From the NCBI GenBank assembly GCA_903873415.1, contig CAIQOK010000040.1, positions 1 through 53,183 on the forward strand: a stretch of DNA of 53,183 bases, in the 5' to 3' direction. Of the stretch, positions 7,028-16,248 are shown piece by piece (position 1 is the stretch's first letter; every line of letters begins with the position of its first letter). This DNA comes from an uncultured Verrucomicrobiota bacterium (GTDB lineage Bacteria > Verrucomicrobiota > Verrucomicrobiia > Limisphaerales > CAIQOK01). Position numbers and translations under genes: made by a program. The notes under the pieces were generated by a model. It saw nothing but the letters and a program-made list of their open reading frames with translations, had not been told where the DNA came from and did no database searches.

Positions 7028-10000
7028 ATGATTGGCTTTATTTTTAAGAAGATCATCGGCTCAAAGAATGAGCGCGAGTTGAAGCAACTCCGGCCGCTGG
7101 TGGGCCGGATCAATGCCTTGGAGAAGGAGTTGCAGGCGCTGCCGGACGAGGCTTTGCGCGGCAAGACCGCCGCGTGGAAGGCGGAGCTGTGCCAGATTGC
7201 CGATAACGATCAGCTCGCGAAACGTCTGGGTGAGATTTTGCCGGAGGCCTTTGCGGTGGTCAAGAACACCTGCCGCCGCCTCTGCGGCCGGGATGTCCCG
7301 GTGCGCGGGCATTTTCTCAGGTGGGAAATGGTGCCCTTTGACGTGCAGCTCATCGGCGGCATGGGGTTGCACAAGGGCAAGATTGCGGAAATGGCCACCG
7401 GCGAAGGCAAAACGCTCGTCGGCACGCTCCCGGTTTTCCTCAACGCCTTGACAGGGCGCGGCGTTCATGTGGTGACGGTGAACGATTATCTGGCCGCCCG
7501 CGACAGCGAATGGATGGGCGCCGTCTACCAGTTTCTGGGCCTGACGGTTGGTTGCATTCTCCATGACCAGTCCCCGGATGTGCGCCGGCAGCAATACGCC
7601 TGCGACATCACCTACGGCACCAATGCGGAATTCGGCTTTGACTACCTGCGCGACAACGGGATGGCCCAGAAGCGCGAGCATCAGGTGCAGCGCGGTCATT
7701 ATTTCGCCATCGTCGATGAGGTGGACTCCATCCTGATTGACGAGGCCCGCACGCCGCTGATCATCAGCGGTCCTGCGGTGGTTACGTATGACGAGCAATA
7801 CGGCGCTTTCAAGCCTCAGGTCGAGTCTCTTTTCCACGCCCAGGAGCGGTTGTGCCAGCGGTTTCTGAATGAGGCCGTGGAGCTGATCAAGAAGCTGCAT
7901 CCCGCCGACGGATCCAATCCCAAGGACCGCGAGGCGTTGGAGAAGGAAATCGGCCTGCTGCTCTTCCGGGTGAAAACGGGCACTCCGCGCTCGGATGCGC
8001 TGATGAAAGTGCTGGAGAATCCGGAGAATCTCCGTTTGATGAACGCGGCGGAATTGCAGCTGCATGCGGACCAGAAAAAGGTGGAGCTCTACGCCGAGAA
8101 GGAACAGTTGCTCTTTGCGATCGAGGAGAAGAGCAATGAAGCCGATCTGAGCGAGCGCGGGCGCAATTTTCTCAGCCCCAAGGATCCGGACGCCTTCATG
8201 TTGCCGGACCTGACGACGGCGCTGCACGAGATTGACACTGGAGCCGAGACCGATGCCCGCAAGCGTCTGGAAGCCAAGACCAAACTCCAGCAGGAGTTCG
8301 AGGCCAAAGCCCAGCGCATCCATGCCATTTCTCAGCTCCTCAAAGCCTACTGCCTCTATCAGCGTGATGTTCAATATGTTGTTCAGGACAACAAGGTCAT
8401 CATCGTCGATGAGAACACCGGTCGTTTGATGGCGGGCCGGCGCTGGAGCGACGGGTTGCATCAGGCTGTCGAGGCCAAGGAAGGGGTCGCCATTGAGCGG
8501 GAGACCCAGACGCTGGCCACGATCACGATCCAGAATTATTTCCGCCTGTATTCCAAGCTGGCGGGCATGACCGGCACCGCGGAGACCGAGGCGCAGGAGT
8601 TTTTTGACATTTACAAGCTGGGGGTGCTAGTCATTCCAACCAACCGGCCGATCGGGCGCAAGGACGCCAACGACTCGGTCTACAAGACTCGGCGCGAGAA
8701 ATACGCCGCGGTGCTCAACGAGATCAAGACCGTGCATGCCCAGGGCCGGCCCATCCTGGTGGGCACCATTTCAGTGGAGGTGAGCGAGCAATTGTCGCGG
8801 ATGTTGAAGCGGGAGGGGATTGTCCATGCGGTGCTCAACGCGAAGTTTCACGAGCAGGAGGCGGAGATTGTGGCCCGGGCGGGGCAGCGCGGGGCGGTGA
8901 CCATTGCCACCAACATGGCGGGTCGCGGCACCGACATCAAACTCGGCTCGGGGGTTTCAGATTTGGGCGGCCTGCACGTGCTGGCCACCGAGCGGCATGA
9001 ATCCCGGCGCATTGACCGTCAGCTGCGGGGGCGCTGCGCGCGTCAGGGCGATCCGGGCTCGTCGCATTTTTTCATCTCGCTTGAGGACGATTTGATGCGG
9101 CTCTTTGGTTCCGACCGGATTGTCAAATACATGGAGAAAATGGGGTTGGAGGAGAATCAGGAGTTGGAGCACCCGTTGTTGAACCGCTCCATCCAGACCG
9201 CCCAGAAGCGGGTTGAACAGCATAATTTCCAGATCCGCAAACGCACTCTGGAATATGATGATGTGATGAACAAGCAGCGCGAGGTCATTTACGGCTTCCG
9301 CAATGAGATCATCCAGACCACGGACGTGCGCGACCGGCTCATGGACATCATGGAGGATGTGGTTCTCCAGAAGGTGGTTGAGAACACAACCTTGGACTAT
9401 AACCCGAAAGAGTGGAATGTTCGGGCCTTGGCCGACTGGGCCAATCTCAACTTCCCGCTTGGAGTTCCCGAGACCGAAATCATCAAGGCCGCCGAATCCG
9501 GCACTGAATCCCCCGTGCCCGGATCGGTTTACAGCGACCTGAGCGCATCCCAGTTTTCGGTGTGCAATTTTGTTTCCGATAGCGTGCGCAAGGCCTATGA
9601 GCTGAAGGTGAGTTTCGAAAACGCAGAGGCGCTTAAGGAGGTGGAGCGCTACACCATCCTGAGTGCGATCGACCGTTTGTGGCAGGAGCATCTTTACGAG
9701 ATGGACAGCTTGCGCTATAGCATCGGGCTGCGCGGGTACGGTCAGCGGGATCCGCTCATCGAATACAAGGCCGAGGCGTTCAAGATGTTCGACACCCTGA
9801 TGGTGAACATCAAGACGGAGATCTGTCATAATATTTTCCGCAGTGCTTCAAGCCTGATGGCGTTTGAAAACTTTCTCCGGAACATGCCCCAGCAGACCCT
9901 TCATCAGACGGCCAGCGCTTTCACCGAACCCACGGTCGACACCGCCGCCACCGAAAACCAGCCCCGGCCCAGTGACATGGTGAGCCAGGCCGCCGCCGCG

Positions 10001-10102
10001 GTGGAAAAGGCCCGACCGGTCCGGATGGGGCCCAAGGTGGGCCGTAACGATCCTTGCTCCTGCGGCAGCGGCAAGAAATACAAGCAGTGCTGCGGCAAGT
10101 AG
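7028..10102 (+). CDS. secA: preprotein translocase ATPase SecA
   Basis: Motor ATPase that drives unfolded preproteins through SecYEG. It starts with the usual lipid-binding amphipathic helix (MIGFIFKKIIGSKNEREL). Walker A is ATGEGKT at 123-129, followed by VTVNDYLAARD and a Walker B/DEAD-type IVDEVDSILIDEARTPLIISG. There is a long insertion before the preprotein cross-linking domain, then MTGTAETEA, MAGRGTDIKLG in the second nucleotide-binding domain and the helical scaffold. The C-terminus is a zinc-binding SEC-C motif, CSCGSGKKYKQCC. At 1024 residues it is longer than the E. coli protein (901), mostly through the insertion between about 260 and 420. The frame stays open 68 codons upstream to 6824, but SecA similarity begins at the ATG at 7028. 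Confidence 0.97.
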   Translation: MIGFIFKKIIGSKNERELKQLRPLVGRINALEKELQALPDEALRGKTAAWKAELCQIADNDQLAKRLGEILPEAFAVVKNTCRRLCGRDVPVRGHFLRWEMVPFDVQLIGGMGLHKGKIAEMATGEGKTLVGTLPVFLNALTGRGVHVVTVNDYLAARDSEWMGAVYQFLGLTVGCILHDQSPDVRRQQYACDITYGTNAEFGFDYLRDNGMAQKREHQVQRGHYFAIVDEVDSILIDEARTPLIISGPAVVTYDEQYGAFKPQVESLFHAQERLCQRFLNEAVELIKKLHPADGSNPKDREALEKEIGLLLFRVKTGTPRSDALMKVLENPENLRLMNAAELQLHADQKKVELYAEKEQLLFAIEEKSNEADLSERGRNFLSPKDPDAFMLPDLTTALHEIDTGAETDARKRLEAKTKLQQEFEAKAQRIHAISQLLKAYCLYQRDVQYVVQDNKVIIVDENTGRLMAGRRWSDGLHQAVEAKEGVAIERETQTLATITIQNYFRLYSKLAGMTGTAETEAQEFFDIYKLGVLVIPTNRPIGRKDANDSVYKTRREKYAAVLNEIKTVHAQGRPILVGTISVEVSEQLSRMLKREGIVHAVLNAKFHEQEAEIVARAGQRGAVTIATNMAGRGTDIKLGSGVSDLGGLHVLATERHESRRIDRQLRGRCARQGDPGSSHFFISLEDDLMRLFGSDRIVKYMEKMGLEENQELEHPLLNRSIQTAQKRVEQHNFQIRKRTLEYDDVMNKQREVIYGFRNEIIQTTDVRDRLMDIMEDVVLQKVVENTTLDYNPKEWNVRALADWANLNFPLGVPETEIIKAAESGTESPVPGSVYSDLSASQFSVCNFVSDSVRKAYELKVSFENAEALKEVERYTILSAIDRLWQEHLYEMDSLRYSIGLRGYGQRDPLIEYKAEAFKMFDTLMVNIKTEICHNIFRSASSLMAFENFLRNMPQQTLHQTASAFTEPTVDTAATENQPRPSDMVSQAAAAVEKARPVRMGPKVGRNDPCSCGSGKKYKQCCGK

Positions 10103-10575
10103 GGCATCTCGAGCCTCAGCCCGTCAGGGGCCCTTCATTCTTTCCCGCTCGGCTGGGAAGCAACGAGGGCTTTCACCCCGTCCCCATGTTTTTGATCTTC
10201 ATGGGTGTAGGCCTGGTCAACGTTGAAGCGGCCTGAGCGCCGCGCTCTAAGGGTTTAAGCGAAGGCCGGTTTTTGTCAGTCAAGAAAAGGCTGGAATAGA
10301 ACGGGACAACTAGTTCACTTAAAATCTCATCCTTCCCTTCACCCGTCAGGTGAACCGAAACCAGCAATGCAAAAGTGCTCGTTGCCCCCAATTTTATTCA
10401 GTCATCCCCCCCTTGACCATCATTTCAATTGCGGAGATTAGGCGCATGGATCTGAAACGAATCAGCCCAAGGAGAGCCTGAAAATGGCCGGCCGGGTCCC
10501 ATGCGACAGGCGGCCTTAGCCCGGGTCGGTCGGGCCTGTTGCTGCCGGCGAGGGGGGCTGAGGCATGGAGGGCGG
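10103..10575. other. intergenic region between convergent secA and the methyltransferase gene
   Basis: The 3' ends of two convergent genes flank this 473-base stretch. I see small hairpins at 10235-10247 (GAGCG/CGCTC) and 10338-10354 (TTCACC/GGTGAA), neither followed by a convincing T-run. No open frame with recognisable family features and no tRNA-like or SRP-like core is visible. Confidence 0.5.
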
Positions 10576-11673
10576 CTATCTGGACTGAACCAGCGTTCGG
10601 AAAGCCCGGCCCAGATGCTGCGGATGTGTGAGAGTCTGAAACTGGCGCGTATGGCGGGGCGTCCATTCGCCGAAGGCCGCCGGTTTCCTCCAGATTTTCT
10701 CGGCAATCTGCGTGAGGAATTGCGATTGGGTTATGAGCGCCTCTGTTTTCAAGCCGGCGGATTCCCCGGCCTTTTGGAGGGCTGTGAAATTGACTTGGGC
10801 GGTCAGATCCTGTTCGCCGGGACATGCCAGCAAGGGGTCGCCGATCTGATGCCGACGGTAGGAGCGGAGGGTGCCGTGGCGGCGTTGGGGTGTGAAAAAA
10901 TCCGCCGCTTCCAATCCATAATCGAAGGTGAGCAATTTTCCGGCGGGCAGGCATTGGGCCGCCTGACTCCACCAGGCCTCTGCGGCGGGGCAGATTTCCG
11001 TGGTGAAATCATCGGGCAACACTTCAAGCAGTCCGGGTTCAAGCAAGAACGGGCTTGATTCCAGATGCGGAAGTTTTGCCCAGACAAAAGACTCCTTTTC
11101 CAGCGCCACGCCCCATTCAAACCACTGCTGTTTTCTCGAATCCCACCCGAGTCGTCGGACCGGGAACGCATCCAGAAGTTCGTTGCTGAACATCAGGGTG
11201 TGGGCGTTAGGGGGGGGGCTTTGGGTGGTGGCGGAAGGGAGGTGGGTGTGCCAGTGGACCTGAGGTGCGAACCGGGCCAGGGTTTCCTGCTGCCAGAGCC
11301 GCCGGCGCGGGGATGGCTCAATGACATGGTATTGCAGGCGGGCGTAAAGGTGGGGGCGGCGGAGCTCCAGCCAGGAGAGGATATCGAGGGCCAGTTTGCC
11401 GTCATGCGCTCCGGCCTCAACGAGGTGGATGTTCAAGAGCGGAGCGAGGGATGAATCCTCCAGCCAATGGGCGAACTGGAAAGCCAGCAAACCGCCGAAC
11501 AATTCGCCCACGCTAACGCTGGTGAAAAAGTCGCCTTCGCGCCCCACCGTCCGCTTTTCCGCCTCGTAATATCCATAATCAGGACAATAGAGGGCCAGTT
11601 CCATGAAGCGGCTGAAGGGCAGTAGGCCCTTTTGAGCCAGTTCCTGCGCGATGATTTCATTCAGGGCCTTCAA
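10576..11673 (-). CDS. SAM-dependent methyltransferase, MidA/NDUFAF7 (DUF185) family
   Basis: A class I methyltransferase of the family that includes NDUFAF7, which dimethylates an arginine of respiratory complex I in mitochondria. The N-terminal FSRFMELALYCPDYGYYE and GDFFTSVSVGELFG motifs, the SAM-binding loop HLVEAGAHDGKLALDIL, YHVIEPSPRRR and FSNELLDAFPVRR are all family hallmarks. The reading frame opens with TTG, since no ATG lies upstream in frame. The start lies 53 bases from the divergent pilT gene, so the two promoters share a short region. The bacterial substrate is not established. No complex I genes are in this window, so a role in complex I assembly is only an analogy. Confidence 0.88.
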   Translation of the reverse strand: MKALNEIIAQELAQKGLLPFSRFMELALYCPDYGYYEAEKRTVGREGDFFTSVSVGELFGGLLAFQFAHWLEDSSLAPLLNIHLVEAGAHDGKLALDILSWLELRRPHLYARLQYHVIEPSPRRRLWQQETLARFAPQVHWHTHLPSATTQSPPPNAHTLMFSNELLDAFPVRRLGWDSRKQQWFEWGVALEKESFVWAKLPHLESSPFLLEPGLLEVLPDDFTTEICPAAEAWWSQAAQCLPAGKLLTFDYGLEAADFFTPQRRHGTLRSYRRHQIGDPLLACPGEQDLTAQVNFTALQKAGESAGLKTEALITQSQFLTQIAEKIWRKPAAFGEWTPRHTRQFQTLTHPQHLGRAFRTLVQSR

Positions 11674-11726
11674 ATGCTTTAAAGTGGTTCGGTTTTAGCT
11701 ATGACTATGAAAGCTGACAGCTACTT

Positions 11727-12818
11727 ATGGCAAAGATTGACGCGTTTTTCAATTTGATGTTTGAGCAGAAGGCCTCCGACGTACACCTCTCGGCAGGCAA
11801 CTCGCCCATGTTGCGCATCAACGGCGAACTGCACCGGGTGGATTTTCCACCGCTGGAGAGCGACACGCTTAAGGCGATGCTCTACGAGATCGCCCCGGAG
11901 TATAAGATCAAAATTTTCGAGGAAACGGGGGATGTGGATTTCGGGTATGAGATTCCCAATGTCTCGCGGTTCCGGGCCAATTTTTTCAACCAGAAAAACG
12001 GCGTCGGCGCCGTGTTCCGGCAGATTCCCAGCCGGGTCTTGTCCTTCGAGGATTTTGAGAAGTCCGACGCGCCGCTGCCGCCAGTGCTTAAAAAGTTCGC
12101 CATGCTCAACCGCGGTCTGGTCGTGGTCACCGGGCCGACCGGTTCGGGCAAGTCGACGACCTTGGCGGCGATGGTGGATTACGCCAACAAGAACCGGCGC
12201 GACCACATCTTGACCTTGGAGGATCCGATTGAGTTTGTGCATGAGGGCAAGAACTGTTTGGTCAACCACCGGGAAGTGGGGGTGCATACCAAAACCTTCG
12301 CCGCCGGGTTGCGCGGGGCCCTGCGCGAGGATCCGGACATCATCATGGTGGGCGAGTTGCGGGATTTGGAAACGATCGAGCTGGCGCTGGTGGCCGCGAG
12401 CACCGGGCATCTGGTGTTCGGCACGCTCCACACCCCCAGTGCGGCCAAGACGGTCGACCGGATGATTGACGTTTTCCCCGCGGACCAGCAAAACAAAATC
12501 CGGGCCACGCTTTCCGAGGCGCTTAAGGGGGTGGTGGCGCAAAATCTCTTCAAGCGCATCGACAAGAAGGGCCGCGTGGCGGCTTTGGAAATATTGGTGT
12601 TCACCACCGCCATCGCCAACTTGGTCCGCGAGGGCAAGACCCATCAGATCCCCGGCATGATCCAGGTGGGCAAGAAACTGGGCAATCAGCCGCTGGACGA
12701 CGCGATCTTGGAGCACCTGCGGATGAAGCGCATCTCGGCGGAGGAAGCCTACGAAAAGGCCGTGGACAAGCGGAAATTCCGCGGGTTTCTGTCCAGTCCG
12801 CCCGATGACGAGGAATGA
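11727..12818 (+). CDS. pilT: type IV pilus retraction ATPase PilT
   Basis: Hexameric secretion ATPase that powers pilus retraction and twitching motility at the inner membrane. The N-terminal PAS-like domain contains KASDVHLSAGNSPMLRINGEL. Then come Walker A GPTGSGKS (136-143), the Asp box TLEDPIEF (163-170), Walker B IIMVGELRD (205-213) and the His box TGHLVFGTLHT (226-236). The C-terminal region AIANLVREGKTHQIPGMIQ is the PilT-type AIRNLIRE-like motif that separates retraction from assembly ATPases. At 363 residues it is normal for PilT. It ends three bases before the next, paralogous ATPase, so the two are probably co-translated. Confidence 0.94.
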   Translation: MAKIDAFFNLMFEQKASDVHLSAGNSPMLRINGELHRVDFPPLESDTLKAMLYEIAPEYKIKIFEETGDVDFGYEIPNVSRFRANFFNQKNGVGAVFRQIPSRVLSFEDFEKSDAPLPPVLKKFAMLNRGLVVVTGPTGSGKSTTLAAMVDYANKNRRDHILTLEDPIEFVHEGKNCLVNHREVGVHTKTFAAGLRGALREDPDIIMVGELRDLETIELALVAASTGHLVFGTLHTPSAAKTVDRMIDVFPADQQNKIRATLSEALKGVVAQNLFKRIDKKGRVAALEILVFTTAIANLVREGKTHQIPGMIQVGKKLGNQPLDDAILEHLRMKRISAEEAYEKAVDKRKFRGFLSSPPDDEE

Positions 12819-12821
12819 GTT

Positions 12822-14024
12822 ATGCGCCTGCCTGAACTGGACAATATTCTGACCGCCATGCTGGACTCGCAGTCGGAGGTTTCCGATCTGCTCTTCACCG
12901 TGGACAAGCCGCTGCAGGTGGAATCCTTCGGCGAACTCAAGTCCGTGGCCTTTGAGCCCCCCATCGGGAAGCTCACCCCCTTTCAGACGGAGATGATCGC
13001 GCTGAATCTCATCGGCGAGAACCAGTGGCATATCGAGGATTTGTTGCGGCACGGGTCCTGTGACGCCGCCTACACGTTGGTGGACCGGGCGCGGTTCCGG
13101 ATCAATATATTTGCGCAGCGGGGCAGCTATTCGATTGTCTGCCGGCAGCTCAACACCCGGATCCCCACGCTGGAGTCGCTGGGATTCCCCGAAGTGATCC
13201 AGCAGTTGCCGCGGGAAAAGACGGGATTGATGCTGGTGACTGGGGCGACCGGTTCGGGTAAATCCACCACGCTTGCAGCCGTGCTCAACGAGATCAACCG
13301 CACCCGGCCGGTGCATGTCATCACCTTGGAGGATCCGGTGGAATTCGTGCATCCGCATTATCAGGCCACGTTCAATCAGCGGGAATTGGGGACTGATTTC
13401 GACAGTTTTGCCAACGGCCTGCGCGCCGCGTTGAGGCAGGCACCCAAGGTGATTCTGGTGGGCGAGATGCGCGACCGGGACACGGTGAAGATTGCGCTTA
13501 GCGCCGCCGAGACGGGGCATCTGGTGTTGAGCACGCTGCACACCATTGATGCCGGGCAGACCATCAACCGCATTCTGGGCATGTTTCAGACGGAGGAGCA
13601 GGAGCAGATCCGGGCCAGGCTGGCCGACACCTTGCGCTGGGTCGTGAGCCAGCGACTGGTTCCGCGCGTGGGCGGCGGCCGCTTTCCCCTGCTCGAAATC
13701 ATGGGATCCAATCTTCGCACCCAGGAAACCGTGCGTTTGGGAGAGAGCGAGGGGAAGAGTTTTTACGAGATTATCGAGGCCAGCCAGGCTTTTGGATGGC
13801 GCAACTTCGACAACTCCGCGCTCGAGGCCTTTGAGCAAGGCCACATCTCCGAGGAGTCCGCCTTGCTGTATTGCACTAAGCGCGGATCAGTCACCCGCGG
13901 GATTGACAACATCAAGAAAGGCCGGGGGGAAAGCACCACGCCGATCGGCTACCTGCGCATGCAGCCCGTGCAGGGGCGCAAGTCCTCCGAGGCCTCGGAA
14001 CCTATCAAGCTCACTCTGAAATAA
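12822..14024 (+). CDS. PilT/PilU-like pilus ATPase paralogue
   Basis: Second PilT-family ATPase in tandem with the first. Walker A GATGSGKST (141-149), Asp box TLEDPVEF, Walker B ILVGEMRD and the His box TGHLVLSTLHT are intact. The N-terminal domain is more divergent: the usual SDVHL is replaced by SEVSDLLFTVDKP. The AIRNLIRE-like C-terminal motif is not recognisable, and a charged tail of about 40 residues extends beyond the ATPase core. This resembles PilU, which assists PilT without fully replacing it, but orthology is inferred only. A GAGGAA sequence inside the end of pilT serves as its ribosome site, pointing to coupled translation. Confidence 0.85.
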   Translation: MRLPELDNILTAMLDSQSEVSDLLFTVDKPLQVESFGELKSVAFEPPIGKLTPFQTEMIALNLIGENQWHIEDLLRHGSCDAAYTLVDRARFRINIFAQRGSYSIVCRQLNTRIPTLESLGFPEVIQQLPREKTGLMLVTGATGSGKSTTLAAVLNEINRTRPVHVITLEDPVEFVHPHYQATFNQRELGTDFDSFANGLRAALRQAPKVILVGEMRDRDTVKIALSAAETGHLVLSTLHTIDAGQTINRILGMFQTEEQEQIRARLADTLRWVVSQRLVPRVGGGRFPLLEIMGSNLRTQETVRLGESEGKSFYEIIEASQAFGWRNFDNSALEAFEQGHISEESALLYCTKRGSVTRGIDNIKKGRGESTTPIGYLRMQPVQGRKSSEASEPIKLTLK

Positions 14025-14027
14025 CCC

Positions 14028-14501
14028 ATGTCTGACAAATTTGAATTCATCAGTGCCAAGGACAAGCCGGCCTTGCTCGCCTTCTCATCCCCGGATTGGC
14101 TCGAGGCCGCGCGCAGCGCTCTGGTCGAGCTGGGATACAAGGTTCATACCGCCGCCACGCACGGAGATTTTCTGGTCCGCTTCAGTCAGGCACGGTATCA
14201 GGTCGTGATTGTGGAGGAATTGTTTGCGGCCGATCACATCAGCGGAAACCTCACGCTCAACTCTCTGCAGGGGATGCCCATGGGTCAGCGACGGCATGCC
14301 ACGGTGATTTTGATCGGGGATTCCTTTCAAACATTCACTCCGCTGCAGGCGTTTCAACAGAGTGTTCATGCGGTCATCAGCAGTTCCGAGTTTTTTCTGC
14401 TCAAGCAGCTCATCGAAAAGGCCGTTGCGGACAACACCCTCTTCCTCCAAAGCTACCGTGACACCCAGGCGCGGATTTACGCCGGGGGGCGCGGCGAGTA
14501 A
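14028..14501 (+). CDS. degenerate receiver-like protein in the pilT operon
   Basis: A 157-residue protein starting three bases after the second ATPase gene, hence part of the same operon. It has the alternating strand-helix pattern of a response-regulator receiver: a first strand ALLAFS, a third strand QVVIVEELF (58-66) where the phosphorylated aspartate should lie, and a fourth strand RHATVILIGD. The phospho-acceptor position holds glutamates (VEE, 62-64) instead of aspartate. No output domain follows. It is therefore best described as a pseudo-receiver, perhaps a protein-interaction module for the PilT motors. Function is not established, and remote fold similarity is my reading only. Confidence 0.6.
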   Translation: MSDKFEFISAKDKPALLAFSSPDWLEAARSALVELGYKVHTAATHGDFLVRFSQARYQVVIVEELFAADHISGNLTLNSLQGMPMGQRRHATVILIGDSFQTFTPLQAFQQSVHAVISSSEFFLLKQLIEKAVADNTLFLQSYRDTQARIYAGGRGE

Positions 14502-14559
14502 CGCCGCCCCGCGCGGCTTTCCGCGTGAGTTTCCGCGCCGCGTCCCTTAGCCTTGTCCC

Positions 14560-15303
14560 ATGAGCCGTGTGGATCAAGCGCTGGTGGACCGCGGATTGTG
14601 CGAGAGCCGGGAAAAGGCCAAGCGCGCGGTCATGGCCGGATTGGTCAAGATCAACAACCGCCCCGCCCTCAAGCCCAGCGATCCGGTCCGCGCCGCCGAT
14701 GAGCTCCAGATGGAGGCCGGAGAGAAATTTGTCAGCCGAGGCGGGCATAAGCTGGAGCATGCCCTGGCCCACTTCCAACTCGAAATCCAAGGACTGGTCG
14801 CCGTGGATCTGGGGGCGTCAACGGGCGGGTTTACCGATTGTCTGCTTCAGCGCGGCGCGGCCAGAGTTTATGCGGTCGATGTTGGACAGGGGCAGTTGGC
14901 CTGGAAACTGCGCTGTGATCCTCGCGTGGTGGTGATGGAGAAGACCAACGCCCGAAACCTTACCCTCTGCTCATTTCCCAATCCGCTCCTACCGGTTGAT
15001 CTGGCGGTTATAGATTGTTCCTTCATTTCGTTGACCAAAATTCTGCCCGCCGCCGTTGCTTTGTTGCGGCCCTTGGGTATGATCGTGGCGCTGATCAAAC
15101 CGCAGTTCGAGGCCGGCAAAGCCGAGGTGGACAAGGGCGCCGGTGTGATCACCGACCCGCTCATCCATAAGCGGGTGCTGGGCGAGTTGGAACGATTTGT
15201 CGGGTTGCTCCCGCCATTGCGATGGTGCGGGGTGACCGCCTCGCCCCTGCTGGGCCCGGCCGGGAACCGGGAATTTCTGGTGTTGATTGAAAAAACTTGC
15301 TGA
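14560..15303 (+). CDS. tlyA: TlyA-family rRNA 2'-O-methyltransferase (hemolysin A-like)
   Basis: Predicted ribosomal RNA cytidine-2'-O-methyltransferase. The N-terminal S4 RNA-binding domain (about 3-62: RVDQALVDRGLCESREKAKR...AGLVKINNR) is followed by the linker KFVSRGGHKLEHAL. The Rossmann methyltransferase domain has the SAM loop VDLGASTGGFTDCLLQRGA and IDCSFISLTKILP. TlyA was named for haemolysis, but the biochemically supported role is 16S/23S rRNA modification linked to capreomycin sensitivity. Its last 17 bases overlap the start of nadK, indicating coupled expression. Length (247) is typical. Confidence 0.92.
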   Translation: MSRVDQALVDRGLCESREKAKRAVMAGLVKINNRPALKPSDPVRAADELQMEAGEKFVSRGGHKLEHALAHFQLEIQGLVAVDLGASTGGFTDCLLQRGAARVYAVDVGQGQLAWKLRCDPRVVVMEKTNARNLTLCSFPNPLLPVDLAVIDCSFISLTKILPAAVALLRPLGMIVALIKPQFEAGKAEVDKGAGVITDPLIHKRVLGELERFVGLLPPLRWCGVTASPLLGPAGNREFLVLIEKTC

Positions 15304-16171
15304 CAGAATACGGCGGATCGGGCTGATCGGGAATTTTGAAAAGGCATCCTGCGCTGCCGCGATCGGCAAGGCGGCCCGCCTGATCCGGGCTGCCGGGCGT
15401 GAGGTTTTTTGCGATCCGGAAACGGCCCGGCTGGCGCGCTTGCGCGGCGTGGCTTGTTCCGATGCCTCGACCCTGGCGCACACCGTCGATTTACTGTTGA
15501 TTTTCGGCGGGGATGGCACCCTGTTGCGCGTGGCGCGCAGCCTGGCCGGGTCGCCCACCCCGATGCTGGGCATCAATATCGGCGGCCTGGGTTTTCTCAC
15601 TGCGGTGTCTTCGGGCGATCTGGCCCGTGCCCTGAGGCACATCTGGGCCGGTGAATTCAAGTTTGAATCCCGCGCCCTGATCGAGGCCCGGGCCGAGTGC
15701 TCTTCCGGGAACTTTCGCCAGAGCGCTTTCAACGATCTGGTCATCAGCCGCGGCAGCGCGTCGCGCCTCATCGAGCTGCATGTCAGTGTTAACGGGGACC
15801 CTCTTACAAGCTACCGCTGCGACGGTCTGATTGTCAGTTCGCCAACGGGGTCGACGGCTTATTCCCTGGCTGCGGGCGGGGCGTTGGTGTATCCGACCGC
15901 CGAGGTGTTTCAACTCACGCCGGTCTGCCCCCACACCCTGTCCAACCGCTCCTTGATCCTGCCCTTGAGTGCCGCCATCTGTGTGAAGGTGGTCAACCCC
16001 GCGCCGGCCACCCTGCTCAGTGCGGATGGCGATGTGGTGACCGAGTTGGCGGCAGGGGACGAGGTCACGGTCCGACGGAGTCGGCGCACGGTGCGTTTGA
16101 TGCATTTACAGGAGACCTCTTTTTTTGAATCGCTGCGGGTCAAACTGCACTGGCGTGGTGCTAATCTTTGA
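15287..16171 (+). CDS. nadK: NAD kinase
   Basis: ATP-dependent phosphorylation of NAD+ to NADP+. The motifs RIGLIGN, LLLIFGGDGTLLRVAR (catalytic GGDGT), GINIGGLGFLT, YRCDGLIVSSPTGSTAYSLAAGG and LSADGDVV are in the expected order. The start is TTG at 15287, inside the end of tlyA, because no ATG precedes the conserved N-terminus and the length (294) then fits the family. The tlyA-nadK order is a familiar bacterial neighbourhood. Translation is probably coupled to tlyA termination at 15301-15303. Confidence 0.94.
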   Translation: MKKLADRIRRIGLIGNFEKASCAAAIGKAARLIRAAGREVFCDPETARLARLRGVACSDASTLAHTVDLLLIFGGDGTLLRVARSLAGSPTPMLGINIGGLGFLTAVSSGDLARALRHIWAGEFKFESRALIEARAECSSGNFRQSAFNDLVISRGSASRLIELHVSVNGDPLTSYRCDGLIVSSPTGSTAYSLAAGGALVYPTAEVFQLTPVCPHTLSNRSLILPLSAAICVKVVNPAPATLLSADGDVVTELAAGDEVTVRRSRRTVRLMHLQETSFFESLRVKLHWRGANL

Positions 16172-16248
16172 GATGCCCTCCACTCAAAAAGCAACGGGCC
16201 GCGGAGCGGAGGTGAATTATAGCCGCCGGTTTCCAACTTGATTTAATC

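Noticed and set aside
10495-10570. GC-rich stretch CCTGTTGCTGCC... considered as an SRP RNA or other structured RNA.
   Set aside because: The conserved SRP core (GGAAGGAAGCAG type) is absent on both strands.
11721-13844. A 707-codon minus-strand open frame opposite both pilT genes.
   Set aside because: Low-complexity His/Gln/Arg/Leu-rich translation with repeated local similarity that mirrors the paralogous pilT genes on the plus strand; a shadow frame.
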